Origin: Impatiens glandulifera
Taxonomy: Eukaryota; Streptophyta; Magnoliopsida; Ericales; Balsaminaceae
Direction: 5' to 3'
DNA: 64,000 bases
NCBI RefSeq assembly: GCF_907164915.1
Contig: NC_061862.1
Span: 7,489,505 to 7,553,504, forward strand
Of the stretch, positions 1 through 17,433 are shown one piece after another; within the stretch, counting starts at the first letter, position 1; every line of letters starts with the position of its first letter. The notes below the pieces were generated by a model. The model saw nothing but the letters and a program-made list of their open reading frames with translations, had not been told where the DNA came from and did not search any database. A program made the translations under genes and the position numbers.

Positions 1-809
1 GTTGAAGCATTAAATAGATATGGGTGCCAGCCATTGGTGCAAGGTCCCAATAAGTGGAACCCAGAACACAATCAAGCGCCCAAGGTTCTATACTCTTCTC
101 GAGTCTCTCTCTCTCACACACAAACACTGACTATATATTGGATTGATATATATGTAGATGAAGCCATACATGCAAACCTCAAGATTATAGAATAGTGGAG
201 GCCGCCGCGAGCGTTTAAAGTGTTCTAAAAGGAATCACTTTTTTCCAGACTGAATCGAGAAAGCCGCAAAGGTATATACTGAAGAATCGGCATTCATGTT
301 TTGTGATCTCGCTACATTGTCGTTCATCATTAGTATATTGGAGGATTGTTGATTGATCTTGAAAGTTGTGAACTTTAGGGTAGATATTTAGATCTTGATT
401 AAAACTGTAGTTAGATCCGCTTATCGGTTGTTGTCGGTGATGTTCTCATTGGAGAAGATGTAATATTTTCCTTATTTTTAATTTTATCAGATTTATTTCG
501 TTTTCTTCTTTCAATCCTGTAATTGCCGATAACCTTTCTCAGATTTCTAGTGCAGAAGCCGATCGAGAAGTAGGATTGTTTTAGTAGGATCGGGAGATGT
601 TTTATATATATGCAATTTAGTCAATTGAGATAACTAAGTAGATCTTGTGTTGATTTGTGAATATAGTGAGTTTAGAATCATACATTGGCTGACTTGGGAT
701 TGACATCACTTATGAATATTTAAATACCCTGGTTTTTCTTACTTATTATAAATTCATGTGGGTTGTCTTTGCTTTGAACTTACAGGGTACACATTGCACA
801 ATCATTTAT
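1..809 (+). promoter_or_regulatory. Promoter, non-coding leader and leader intron of the uridine kinase-like gene
   Basis: The stretch has no convincing coding exon. It holds a CT-rich tract (about 100-120), TATA-like AT runs (about 132-155), and a plausible leader exon ending at a donor after 271 (..CAAAG|GTATAT). The matching acceptor is CTTACAG ending at 785, giving a 514-nt leader intron and placing the start codon 24 nt into the next exon. The splice model is inferred. An in-frame ATG at 756 exists if the leader intron is not removed, but the residues it would add are unlike the family start. Confidence 0.45.
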
Positions 810-5945
<5,136 letters not shown>

Positions 5946-6354
5946 CCCCAACAAACATAGTATAAAATGTTTTTTACCATTACAAACAATCTCGGGAGAA
6001 TATTATATTATAATGAGCTCTTTTTATTTTATTTTTTTTATGGTCAATAAACTATTCCAGCAGTTTGTGCAGACTCTGATTGAAATATTTAGTGAAATTT
6101 GGATAAGTTTTTTTTTTTTTATTGATTGTAAGTGTTGCAGGATGGATCTGAAACAAATGCAGACAATAAAAGATTTCTTGTTCAAAATAAAACACAAAAT
6201 ACACTTTCAGAATAAAAAAATGAGGACAAACAATTGGTAGAATGGATAATTCAGCATCATGAATATCTTTAATTTTTTACAACTAAAAATCTTAGAACCA
6301 ATTTTGAAGTCTTGAAGTTGATTAAAAATAACATCGAGGAGTCTTGAAGTTGAT
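5946..6354 (+). other. 3' UTR and downstream flank of the UKL gene
   Basis: AT-rich sequence after the stop codon with AATAAA hexamers at 6046-6051 and 6165-6170, either of which could end the transcript. A short direct repeat (GTCTTGAAGTTGATTAAA, near 6308 and 6341) lies at the junction with the gypsy relic. No further gene is seen. Confidence 0.5.
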
Positions 6355-8512
6355 TAAAGATATCATCGAGGCGAGGAATAGGAAAACGATATTGATCGTG
6401 ATTTTATTCAGCCCTATTATCAACACACATACGCTACGAACCATTTTTTTGTCTCAAGTGCTCAAGTGCTGGCACAGCACAAGAACTCTTACTTTCTTGT
6501 ATAAGACTCTTGCCAACAAGTCTTTAACTTGTTGCTGCAACTCTTCATATTCCTTAAGATTCATTCTATAAGCAGTAACAAGTCTTTAACTTGTTGCTGC
6601 AACTCTTCATATTCCTTAAGATTCATTCTATAAGCAGTTTTATTTGGGATTGTTGCTGCAACTCTTCATATTCCTTAAGATTCATTCTATAAGCAGTTTT
6701 ATTTGGGATCGACGGACGAGGGATTAGATCAACACAATGTTGAATGTTTCGCATGGAAGGAAGGCCCGTAAAAATCTCTTTCAGGTATGATATCAACAAA
6801 TTCTTGTAAAAGAGGCAACACTTGTAGCGGAATGATATTATCTTCCTTGTTTCCTTCCAAAACCACCAATGCAAACGCCTCCAATGATTCATTCATTACA
6901 TCCTCAAATTGTGATTTGGCGAGCACATTATTTCCTTCTTTCTTTGATGGTTTAACAATGTACTTCATTCCTGAAGGTTCTAAAATTATTTTCTCGCCAT
7001 CTTTTACAAAAGTATATGTATTTTTGAATCCATCATGTTGCGTTTTCCTATCAAATTGCCAAGGTCTTCCAAGAAGCAAATGACAAACATCCATAGGGAT
7101 AACATCACATCACACCAAACTTCATCTTTGTATTTGTCTCCAATAGAAAATTGAACAAGACATCGATTATTTACCTTTACTTCATTACCTTTCCGAAACA
7201 ACGATAGCTTATAAGGTCGAGGATGATTTTTGATTTTTAATTGGAGCTTCTCCACCATAGCTGTAGCCACAACATTTTCGCAGCTTCTCCATCGACAATG
7301 ACATCACACACCTTGTCATTTGACGTGCATCTAGTGTGAAAAATATTATTACGAAGGCATGAATTATCTAGAACATAAGTGGTGTTGAGTCTATGCCGTA
7401 TTACTAAAACTTCCCCATGAAATGATATCTCCTTCCTTGTTACATTCATTGTAAATGGGTGTTGTCTCCTAATTATCTTCTTCATACTCTTTCTCAACGA
7501 GAGTAATAATTCTTCGATTTGGACAATCGGAAGCAAAATGTTCGAATCCTTTGCACTTGAAACAAATTTTTTGATTAGTCGGACCACTTGATTTTTAAAA
7601 CTTGCACCACCATCCTTGTAAAAATTTATGTTTAACGTTTTTTACAGTTGGACTGTTCTTGAAAGTAAAAACACTTCTTTGGTTATAGGAACCACCACCC
7701 GATGAGAAACTTCCCCCAAAATGACTCGATTTTATTTTTTTGTTTTTTAACTCTGAGAACCAACTGACATACATCATTATTTGTTAAATATTGTTGCAAT
7801 TGGACCATATTTCCAATTTCATACCGTAGCCCTCCAAGAAAACAAGCAATAGTTTGTTCTTCCGGCTCCAAAACATCGCACTGCATCATAAGATTTTCAA
7901 ATTCATCCACATAGTCTTCCACAGATAGATCCTTCTACCTGAAGTTGTGATATTTGAGAAAAATATCTTAGCAATAATTATTCGGCAAAAATTTCCTCTT
8001 TAACTCCTTCATTTTGTTCCATGTTCTGATCTTTTGTTTGCCATCACGCACACGTTGTTTCTTAAGGTGTTCCCACTAAATGGACGCATATTTTTTAAAC
8101 TTGATAACCACTAGCTTCACCTTGTTATCTTCTTGAACATCTTTGAACTCAAAAATTCTCTCAACGGTATTGAGCTAGTCAATGAATTCGTCGGGATTAT
8201 TTATTCCTTCAAAATCTGGATTATCAAATTTAAAATCCAAAACCTATGGCGGACATTATTTCTTTGGAACCGTTGACCACAGGATCCACGGTCACTTGCG
8301 TTATCATGAAATGGATAGAAATCCTCATCATTATTTCTAAAACCATCATCTGAATCATGACCATCAACATCATGTTCACGATGTTGCTGCACTTGTCTCC
8401 TTAATTCTTCTAACTCAATATCACGAAGGTCTTTTTGACGAGCTTTAGAATCTTTATCGTTTGGTCCTCTTCTTCTCCAACCAGTCATTGTAGACCAAAG
8501 CTTTGATACCAC
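6355..8512 (-). pseudogene. Ty3/gypsy retrotransposon relic: gag, protease and start of reverse transcriptase
   Basis: Read on the minus strand from 8512. Gag start (8201-8512; charged, with IELEELRRQVQQ). Gag core (7683-7922; FLGGLRYEIGNMVQLQQY). Zinc knuckle around 7500-7570 (CFKCKGFEHFASDCP). Protease and linker (about 6729-7350; CDVIVDG, then MDVCHLLLGRPWQFD). First part of reverse transcriptase (about 6360-6640; GLIQESKSSCAVPAL and a PIPRLDDI-like block). The rest of RT, RNase H and integrase are missing, so the 3' half of the element is lost. Several frameshifts and stops show it is dead. Reading order and the adjacent primer-binding site agree on the minus orientation. The clade is not certain. 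Confidence 0.88.
6516..6709. repeat. Local triplication of ~60 bp inside the gypsy RT region
   Basis: A ~48-bp core starting TTGTTGCTGCAACTCTTC occurs at 6529, 6591 and 6650 (steps of 62 and 59 bp), with the third copy lacking part of the left side. On the minus strand it repeats the RT peptide NKTAYRMNLKEYEELQQQ. It arose after the element lost its 3' half or as part of that damage. Confidence 0.9.
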
Positions 8513-8882
8513 TTTGACACCGAAAAGTTAAAGAAATTTGAAGTAACACAAGAAGTCACTTGACACTCATCACTCTAAGAATCTACCAAAAGAGTTTAGA
8601 GAAAGATAAATAGAAGATAACACTTCTAAAAAAGTTTAAGAGCTCAAGGTAATTATTAATCACTGAGTTGTCTTTCACGATTACAAAAATGCCTATTAAT
8701 AGACAAGACTAAGAAGTTATATTAATAGACAAGACTAAGAAGTTGAAACAACTCCCCAAAAAGAAGTAAATAAACTTTAATACTATAAAGTTTGAACAAC
8801 TCTCTAAAAAGAAGTAAAATAAACTTTAATAATAGATAATTAAATACTCTCATAAAACTTGTGTTACATGTGTTATGTTTCA
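8504..8882 (-). repeat. Primer-binding site and probable 5' LTR of the truncated gypsy element
   Basis: On the minus strand TGGTATCA (complement of 8504-8511) matches the 3' end complement of initiator tRNA-Met and sits directly upstream of gag. The sequence beyond it starts TGACACCG.. at 8514 and reaches ..TGTTTCA at about 8882, that is TG..CA, about 370 bp. Two internal near-repeats occur (AAGACTAAGAAGTT and AAAAAGAAGTAAA..AACTTTAATA). The outer border is inferred only from the CA dinucleotide. Confidence 0.5.
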
Positions 8883-9120
8883 ACTAAAAAAAGGACTTGT
8901 ATTTAAATCTCTATTTTATTTTTTTAGCTTTGTTCTCCCCTCCCATAACCTTTTGCTAGGCTTGAAAAAAAATCAGCCAGTTTAATTGAGTGTTTAGGAT
9001 CAAATTGTCTTTTTTTTAATATAAAAAACTAGTATAAGTTATGATTAAATTGTCTATCATATCAATAGTTGAAATCCAAAATTTGTATGTGATTTATTTT
9101 TCTCTTTTCCTAGGATATTT
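8883..9120. other. AT-rich flank without a recognised gene
   Basis: Between the gypsy LTR and the tRNA-Leu block. No open frame, repeat or RNA gene recognised. Confidence 0.4.
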
Positions 9121-9408
9121 GAAGAGTGCTAGTTTCTTCAATAATATTAACTGGGATTTAGGTATGTTGTGTATTGTTTAAAGGAAAATAATGAAATTTT
9201 TTATTTGTATCTCCTATCCCAAATTTCTTTAAATTGATATTTATTTTTTAAAGATTACTCAGCAGATTTTGCATCGATGAAAGTAGTTGGGTCAATCAAG
9301 AACCTGCAAAACAAGATATTAACTTAAGAAGTGAAGAGAATGGAAGTCAATCTTTGCAAAGTTTTAATAACTATTTCTTAAAACACAATTGAAAATCTAT
9401 ATCAACAC

Positions 9409-9475
9409 GATAGTTTGTCCAAACGGTCTAGGCGCCAAATTTAGGCTCGGGTCCGAAAAGGTCTCATAGTTGTCA
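9409..9475 (+). pseudogene. tRNA-Leu pseudogene
   Basis: Begins GATAGTTTGTCCAAACGG and keeps the TTTAGGC anticodon loop and the final AGTTGTCA acceptor side. The T-arm is largely deleted and the D-arm is altered. It is a decayed copy of the tRNA-Leu(UAG) 74 bases downstream. Confidence 0.8.
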
Positions 9476-9548
9476 TACATTTTTTGTTTTTAATAATGAA
9501 ATTTAAAGAATATTTCTTCAAATATAATTGAAAATCAATATCAACAAT

Positions 9549-9590
<42 letters not shown>

Positions 9591-9628
9591 AGTCCGAAAG
9601 GGCGTGTGTTCAAATCCCACAGCTGTCA
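9549..9628 (+). tRNA. tRNA-Leu (anticodon UAG)
   Basis: 80 nt, no intron. Seven-pair acceptor stem (GACAGTT with AGCTGTC, one G-T pair) plus discriminator A; D-loop with GG; anticodon loop TTTAGGC reading UAG (codon CUA); a short class-II variable arm; T-loop TTCAAAT. Compared with the plant consensus it has one mismatch in the anticodon stem (C.A) and one in the T stem (T.C). It is therefore close to but not fully canonical and may be weakly functional or recently dead. Box A and box B are intact, and a T-rich stretch follows. Confidence 0.85.
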
Positions 9629-9689
9629 TGTTATTTTTATGTAATTTGGCTCCATATATACTTTCTAATTAATGTAAAATTACTTTGCC

Positions 9690-10003
9690 TAGAGTTTTAA
9701 TTAATATGAACATATTGTTATGTTATAATTTTTTATTTGCATATAAACTCTTTTATTAACCTTTCAAAATAAGAAGAAAGGAAATGATAAATCCAAACTC
9801 CAATATAGGTGAAATTAAAGGAAATGATAAATCCAAACTCCAATATAGGTGAAATTAATAACACAACCAAACCAATCGAAATCATAAGTTACTACAAGGC
9901 TACCCCACATTGTAATTGTCCCTCAATTAATATTGATCTACCGTTTGAATGAATGAACTATGAGAGCAAACTCCAACTGAATTGAAAAAATAGAAGAATG
10001 CAG
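9690..10003. repeat. Dispersed repeat unit, copy at 9.7-10.0 kb
   Basis: Shares with 30.56, 31.43, 31.81, 32.13 and 39.39 kb an ordered set of landmarks: a TATAAACTC stretch, GATAAATCC/GATATATCC-ACTCCAATA, AGGTGAAATTAATAA, ACATTGTAATTGT and GAATGAACTATG. A 40-bp piece (9778-9857) is tandemly doubled only here. The unit is interrupted after about 10003 by the PIF/Harbinger element and resumes at 27629 (AATAATCCGACCAAAAATATAACC). Confidence 0.75.
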
Positions 10004-10379
10004 TAATATCAACTCCAATCGATCTTCAAATTTAAACCCATTTTGAGTTTTCGATTTTCAAACGAAACGTAAAGATATGACCTACATTTCTATTTCCAAA
10101 TTTCTATTGATATTTTTATAAGCATATAAATAATTTTATTAATAATATTTTTTTAATAATTTCATTTTACTTTAATATATATATATATAATTATAAAAAT
10201 TACAAAATACATTCACATTAAATAAATTATAAATTTATCCCATTAAAACTATTATTAAATTAATCATTACACTTTAAAATAACATAACATATATTTGAAA
10301 TAAAGTACTTCATAAACTAAAATAATACACAAATACAAAATAAATAAAAATACCTTACAAATTATGAAACAAACAACCA

Positions 10380-10998
10380 ATATTTAATAATTTGGCAAAT
10401 CAACATTGCTTCCTCCAATATTATTGAAATATTTATCAAATGTATTAATTTGAAATGCATTCGATTAGACTTGTTGATCTCTTTTCTCCAAGATGCGGGT
10501 ATTTTGGCCTTTTTATTACCATCTTAAAATTTTTCAATTTTTTTAATAATATTTCAATCATGATCGTATTTCCATCTGGACTTGAATTTAGGATCTTGTG
10601 TAATATTTTTGCTCTATGCATCTACAAGTTATAAAAAGATTAATCAAATTTAATATAAATAATAAAGTGAGAAACAAAAATTACATTATATAAAATGTGG
10701 ATACTTACTATATCTTCATTTGAAGTATCGCTTTGATGCATATTTTGTACTGCTTTTATGCATGTACGTAGTCTTTTAGTTACTTTCTCGATTGTTTAAA
10801 TTCGTGTTTGCATAGATCTTTTGGTGTGAACCTCATAATGCTCAAGTTTTTCTTCATTGAACGATTGTTTTATACGTGACCAAAATCAACTCGATGATTG
10901 ATATACCCCAACAATTGGGTCTTGAGAAATTTCCATATAAACTCGACATAAAAGAATATCTTCATCGTGGTTATATGAAGCTAATCAGATCAACATTA
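10380..10998 (-). pseudogene. PIF/Harbinger ORF1 (Myb/SANT-like DNA-binding protein) fragment
   Basis: On the minus strand from about 10961 the frame reads DEDILLCRVYMEISQDPIVG, then FWSRIKQSFN, and KRLRTCIKAVQNMHQSDTSN, the trihelix/Myb-like block usual in plant PIF ORF1. It contains two stops. A GTAAGT donor follows, and a second exon resumes near 10622. The N-terminal part is cut off at 10998 by the gypsy insertion. The partner transposase lies on the other side of that insertion, divergently oriented, as expected for the family. Confidence 0.72.
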
Positions 10999-11154
10999 TG
11001 TAGCGTGCTGCTTGTGGATGATCAGTGCCGTTCCTGAGATTTTTTAGGCCTTAGGCGAAAACACGAAATTGGGGCCCTACGCATAAACTTCACTTGTGTT
11101 TCACCGTTGATCTTCAATAACCTTCCAATATCTACAAAGATGTAACATAAATTG

Positions 11155-12584
<1,430 letters not shown>

Positions 12585-13481
12585 ACAAGTAAACTATTTT
12601 CAAAGATCTTTACGGCTTAACCACACAAATACACAATCTCAAAACAAAGCATAAAAATAAATAACAATCAAACCCTGATGTTGAATTTTCACTTTTAATG
12701 GTTAAACCTTACCTCAAGGCTCAACCCAGCGAAACAGAGCCACCGTCGAAATTATTTTGTTGTCGGTTTCGTTGTGAGTTTCGTTGTCGGTTTCGTTATC
12801 GATGTAGGATACAGATTCTGAGAGAGACAGACAGTGAGACAGACAGTGAGACAGACAGTAGGGTTTTCAATTTTTTGTTCTGATAGTGTTAGTTTGTTTC
12901 TCTATTTGGGCTATAGAGCCACGGGCCAAAAAATCTAACATAATAATTTTTTTTAAAGAATAAGAAACTAAAAATCCTTACTAATACCTAGCATATATAA
13001 AAAAATGGGCCCCTTTTTAGTCTTAGGCCCTAGGCCGTGGCCTAGGCTGCCTACCCCTCCGGGCCGGGCCTGTGGATGATGTCAAACAGGAGATGAAGAT
13101 GATGAAATTGAATTAAGGAGGAGATGAGATAAAGACTGAATGAGAAAGAGATGAAATCAAGAAGTAAGAAAGAAGTAATTTTTTTCATTAAATCAAAAGT
13201 AATATTGTTTTACATGTTTAATCCTTTTATATATAAGAGTAAGGGTATTTAGGTAATTATTGAATGTTTCATTAATTAATAATAAACAAATTAATTATAA
13301 ATGTTATGTTATGATTTCAGCCGTTGGGTTATCTTGTCCTCATCTTGATCGCATATTCTATTGTTATGATTTCAACCGTTGGATTATCTTATCTTCATCT
13401 TGACCGCATATTCATTGTTGAAACTCTTTAGACATTTAGGTTTAGACATTTAGGAGACATACCGTAACACTACTCCCTCCC

Positions 13482-16400
13482 TGAGATTGAAGACGACTGC
13501 GTCGCCTCCTACGAAGCCCCTTTGATTTCCATCTGAGATTAGGGAAATCCGTATTGATTATAGAAGCGTCTTCCCAACAAGCCTCAGATCTATCTTTCCC
13601 CTCACTTTGGACGAGTAACTGGCGCACCGTTTCTCCATCTCTCAAGGTAAGTCTTTCTTCTAAAATCGTCTCTGGTTCAAAATCGATTTTTTCTAGATCA
13701 TCTATGTTAGTCTTTGATGAATGATTTCCAATAAATGTTTTGAGCTGCGACACATGAAAAAAATTGTGAATACGAGTATAAAATGGTAATTTTAAACGAT
13801 ACGATACCTGTCTGATTTTGCCTGTAATTTCGTAAGGCCCATAGAACTTAGGTTGAAGTTTTGTGTGTTTGTTTTGTGTGAGCGTGATTTGTCTGTAGGA
13901 TTGAGCTTTTAAGAACACCATATCTCCTATTTCGAAAAATACCTCTTTATGCTTCTTATCATATTGTTGTTTCATCTTGTTTTATGCTCGTTGGAGATTT
14001 TATTTAGCTAATTGGAGATGATGTTCCCTTACTTGTAGAGTTCTATTCAGATTGGGGTTAATTGCATCTCCAGTCAAATACGGGACATGCACTAGTGGTT
14101 CCTAGTTATATACTAGCTGATATGGAGACATGCCACTTGCAGAATGAAAATTGGTGTTATACCACCATTCAACTAAGGGTAACCACTTACTCCATAAGTG
14201 CGGTCTTTGGCTAATCATTCATCTCAAGTAAGTTTCCACACATTTATTGACTATATCTATTTGTCAGTCTGTTTGAGGGTGATAAGCTGTAGATAATTTT
14301 TATTTTATGCCCTGTAATTTAAGCAATTCTTTCCAAAAAGCACTTAAGAAAATTTTATCCCTGTCGCTAGTAATACTTTTTGGCATACATGCAATTTGAA
14401 TATGTTATCAATAAAATCATAGCAATTGAATAAGCTATATACGAATGTGTAATTGCTATAAAATGGGCCATCTTAGACAATCTGTCTACTATAACGAAAA
14501 TTGCAGTTTTACCTTGTGATTTTGGAAGGCTCTCAATAAAATCCATAGAAATGTCAGTCCAAACATGATTAGGAATTGGAAGGGGTTGTAATAATCCACT
14601 GGGGAGATGTGAGTCAGGTTTGTTTTGTTGACAAACTTGACAATTACGCACATATTCTCGAATGTTTTTTTGTCATACCCTTCCAAAAATAGGCGAGTTG
14701 TATTTTCTTTGTGGTTACATTTATTCCCGAATGTCCTCCCACCGATGATGTATGAACTGTTTCTATTATTTAATTTCTAAGATCCGTGTCAAATCCTATT
14801 ACTAGTTTGCCTTTCCTTCTAAGATGATTGTTGATATAATAATAGTAAAGGTGAGTGCCTGGATCTTTCTGAATATCCATAATAATATTTTTAAGATTTG
14901 AATCAGTATTCCATAATGATGAAATAGTATCTATAAAAGGTGAATGAATAGTAGAAAGAGCCCAACAATGACCCTCCACTCTTGAAAGAGCATCTGCAAC
15001 AATATTTTCTTTACCTTTTTTATAGGTAACAAAAAAATCAAACCCTATAACCTTATATAACCATTTTTCATGACTAACTATGTGTATTCTCTGCTCCAAT
15101 AAATATTTTAACGGTTCATGATTAGTTTTAACTATGAAAGGCTTAAATTGTAGATATGATTTCCATTTTTTCACAGCCATAATTAACGTAAGTAATTCTT
15201 TCTCATATACAGGAAGAAGTTTATTATTAGGAGAAAGAGACTTGCTTATGAATGCTATGGGTTGCCATTTCTAAATTAAAATAGCCCCCATACCAATATT
15301 GCTTGCATCTGTCTCTACAATGAATGTATCATTAAAATCAGGTAATGCCAAAACTGGTGGGGTACACATTGCTGTTTTTAATTTGTCAAAAGTTTTTTGT
15401 GAGATTTCAGACCATACAAAACTATATTTTTTCAACAAATTAATTAGTGGTCTAGCAATTAAACCATAATTACATATAAATCTTCTATAATAGCCTGTTA
15501 GTCCTAAAAACCATCTTAGCATTTTAATTGTTGTAGGAATAGGCCTGTGTTTCATTGCTAACAATTTATCAGGATCTACTTCTACTCCATCAATTGAGAT
15601 AATATTACTCTATTTTTTTTGAGACAAAAGAACACTTAGATTTTTTCAGGAAAAATGTATGTTGTTTCAGAATATCGAAAACTAATCGAATATGAGATAA
15701 GTGATCCTTCCAATTTTTGCTATACACAAGTATATCATCAAAAAATACCAAGACAAATTTTCGCAAATATGGTTTGAATATTGTATTCACGATACATTGA
15801 AATGTAGAAGGAGCATTAGTTAGACCGAACAACATGACTAGAAATTCATATAACCCTTCATGAGTTTTAAATACTGTTTTGTGTATATCTTTTGGGTTCA
15901 TACAAATTTGATGAAATCCAGCTTTTAAATCCAGTTTGGTATATATACAGTTAGCATGAAGTTCATCAAGTAATTCCTCTATAATAGGTATAGGAAACTT
16001 ATTTTTAACTGTCATGCTATTTAGTTTCCTATAATCTATACAAAGTCTCCAACTCATATCTTTTTTCTTAACTAAAATGACAGGTGCTGCAAATGCACTG
16101 TTACTAGGTCTAATTATACCTTGTTTAGACATTTCTACAATCAGTTTTTCAATTTCTGTTTTATACAATGCAGGGTACCTGTAGGGGTTGAGGCTAATTG
16201 GGATCGCTCCCTCCTTCAGAACAATCTGATAATCTTGCTATCTAATGGGAGGCAGCTTTGTTGGATCATGAAATAAAAAGTTAAACTCATCCAAAAGTAA
16301 GTTTAATTGTTCTATTGGAATCTCAAAACTTGTGTTAGTATAGATTGAAAAAATTGAGGAGATAGTGAAACACAATTTGTCAATGATGTAGCTTTGTCAA

Positions 16401-17225
16401 ACTTAATTTCTTTTTTGAAACTTGTCGTTTGTTTTCCCTCATTAGGCATAGTAGATGTAAGATTATTGATCATAAACCTTTTATCATGGGAAGAAAATGA
16501 CATTGTTAATTGTTTGAAATTCCATGAAATATCTGACAATTTAATAAGCCACTCTATTCCTAGAATCAAGTCATACCTAGTCATTTTAAAAATTCTCAAA
16601 TTCGTGTTAAAATGGTAGTCTTGTATTGAACATGGTATTTGAGAATAAAATTGTGTACTCTGTAATGTAGACCCATCTACTACTGAAACCTACAAAGGAT
16701 TAGTAACTGAAACAGGGTGATTAATTAAAGACATTAGGTTAACATTTATGAAATTATGTGTACTGCCTGAATCAATAAGAATATTGACTGTTACTTCCTT
16801 GATATACCGAGGTACTGTCATTGTTTTATAATAATTTATTCCTGTCAAGACATTCAATAAAACTGCAGATAAGTCTTCTATTTTTGTATCCGTAACTTCT
16901 ATTTCTTCGTCATTAGGCAGTTCAATATTTTCGGATGCTTCCAATGTATAAACAATTGCCTTGCATTTGTGTGTAGAGTCAAATTTTTCTGGACAATGAT
17001 AGCATTCTCCTCTTTCCCTTTTTTCTACTGCGACTTTAGGATCTATTCTTTTGAAATTGAATCTGTTAGAATTATTGTTAAATGGTCTTTTGGCCGAAGT
17101 TGGGAGCAATGGAGGACCGTTGTTGTACAAATGTGCTTGTTTAGCATAAGACGTATATGTTGCTTATTGAACTCGGGCCATTGCCATAACATTATTGATA
17201 TTTGTAGGATTGATGATGTTTTGTT
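13482..17225 (-). pseudogene. Gypsy gag (C-terminal) and pol: zinc knuckle, protease, RT, RNase H, integrase, chromo-like tail
   Basis: Minus-strand order. About 17225-17130: gag helix NNVMAMARVQ with a stop. 16690-17130: knuckle CYHCPEKFDSTHKC and protease DSGSTHNFI. 16312-16599: YDLILGIEWL. 15605-16168: RT with RLCIDYRKLN, LKAGFHQI and the FFDD form of the catalytic motif (VFFDDILVYS). 14770-15564: RNase H (ETDASNIGMGAIL, ending VADALSR). 14367-14690: integrase zinc finger CQVCQQNKPDSH and core DISMDFIESLPKS..VDRLSKMAHF. 13482-13975: integrase C terminus with GPYEITGKI and a chromodomain-like EACWEDASIINTDFPN block. Stops and frameshifts separate most domains, and the integrase core between 13980 and 14360 is badly eroded. 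Dead copy; the chromo-like tail suggests the chromovirus branch. Confidence 0.9.
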
Positions 17226-17433
17226 ATGAACTTATTTCGGTTATTTTTGGAACAACGTTTTGTGTGTTTCTTCTAAAAACACTCATATTTATGTGCTTAT
17301 GAATTTGATATTCTGAATGCTGTGTGTTTGAAAATATTTGCATGTAAACAGGGGTTTGTTTACATTTATATGATGGATACGCTAATCTGTTGTCTATATA
17401 GGATTTCAATTTCATCATCAAAAAGGGGGAAAT
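17226..17433. other. Junction: copia-internal remnant with polypurine tract
   Basis: The right end (17413-17433) reads TTCATCATCAAAAAGGGGGA, the polypurine tract expected just before a copia 3' LTR. The rest is unassigned. The gypsy central gag domain is absent on both sides, so a deletion probably removed the copia 5' LTR, most of its interior and part of gag together. Confidence 0.5.

Larger units (their letters stand above)
9121..9660 (+). repeat. tRNA-Leu duplication block, copy 1 (paralogous to 30.04-30.48 kb)
   Basis: Starting about 9181 (GGAAAATAATGAAA), the block matches 30146 onward through a shared CAGATTTTGCAYCRATGAA stretch, the CAAAGTTTT stretch and the tRNA itself, with scattered differences. 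Within the block the leader plus tRNA occurs twice in tandem (dead copy at 9409, near-intact copy at 9549). The same two-copy arrangement is seen at 30 kb, so the pair was probably duplicated as a unit. Confidence 0.75.
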
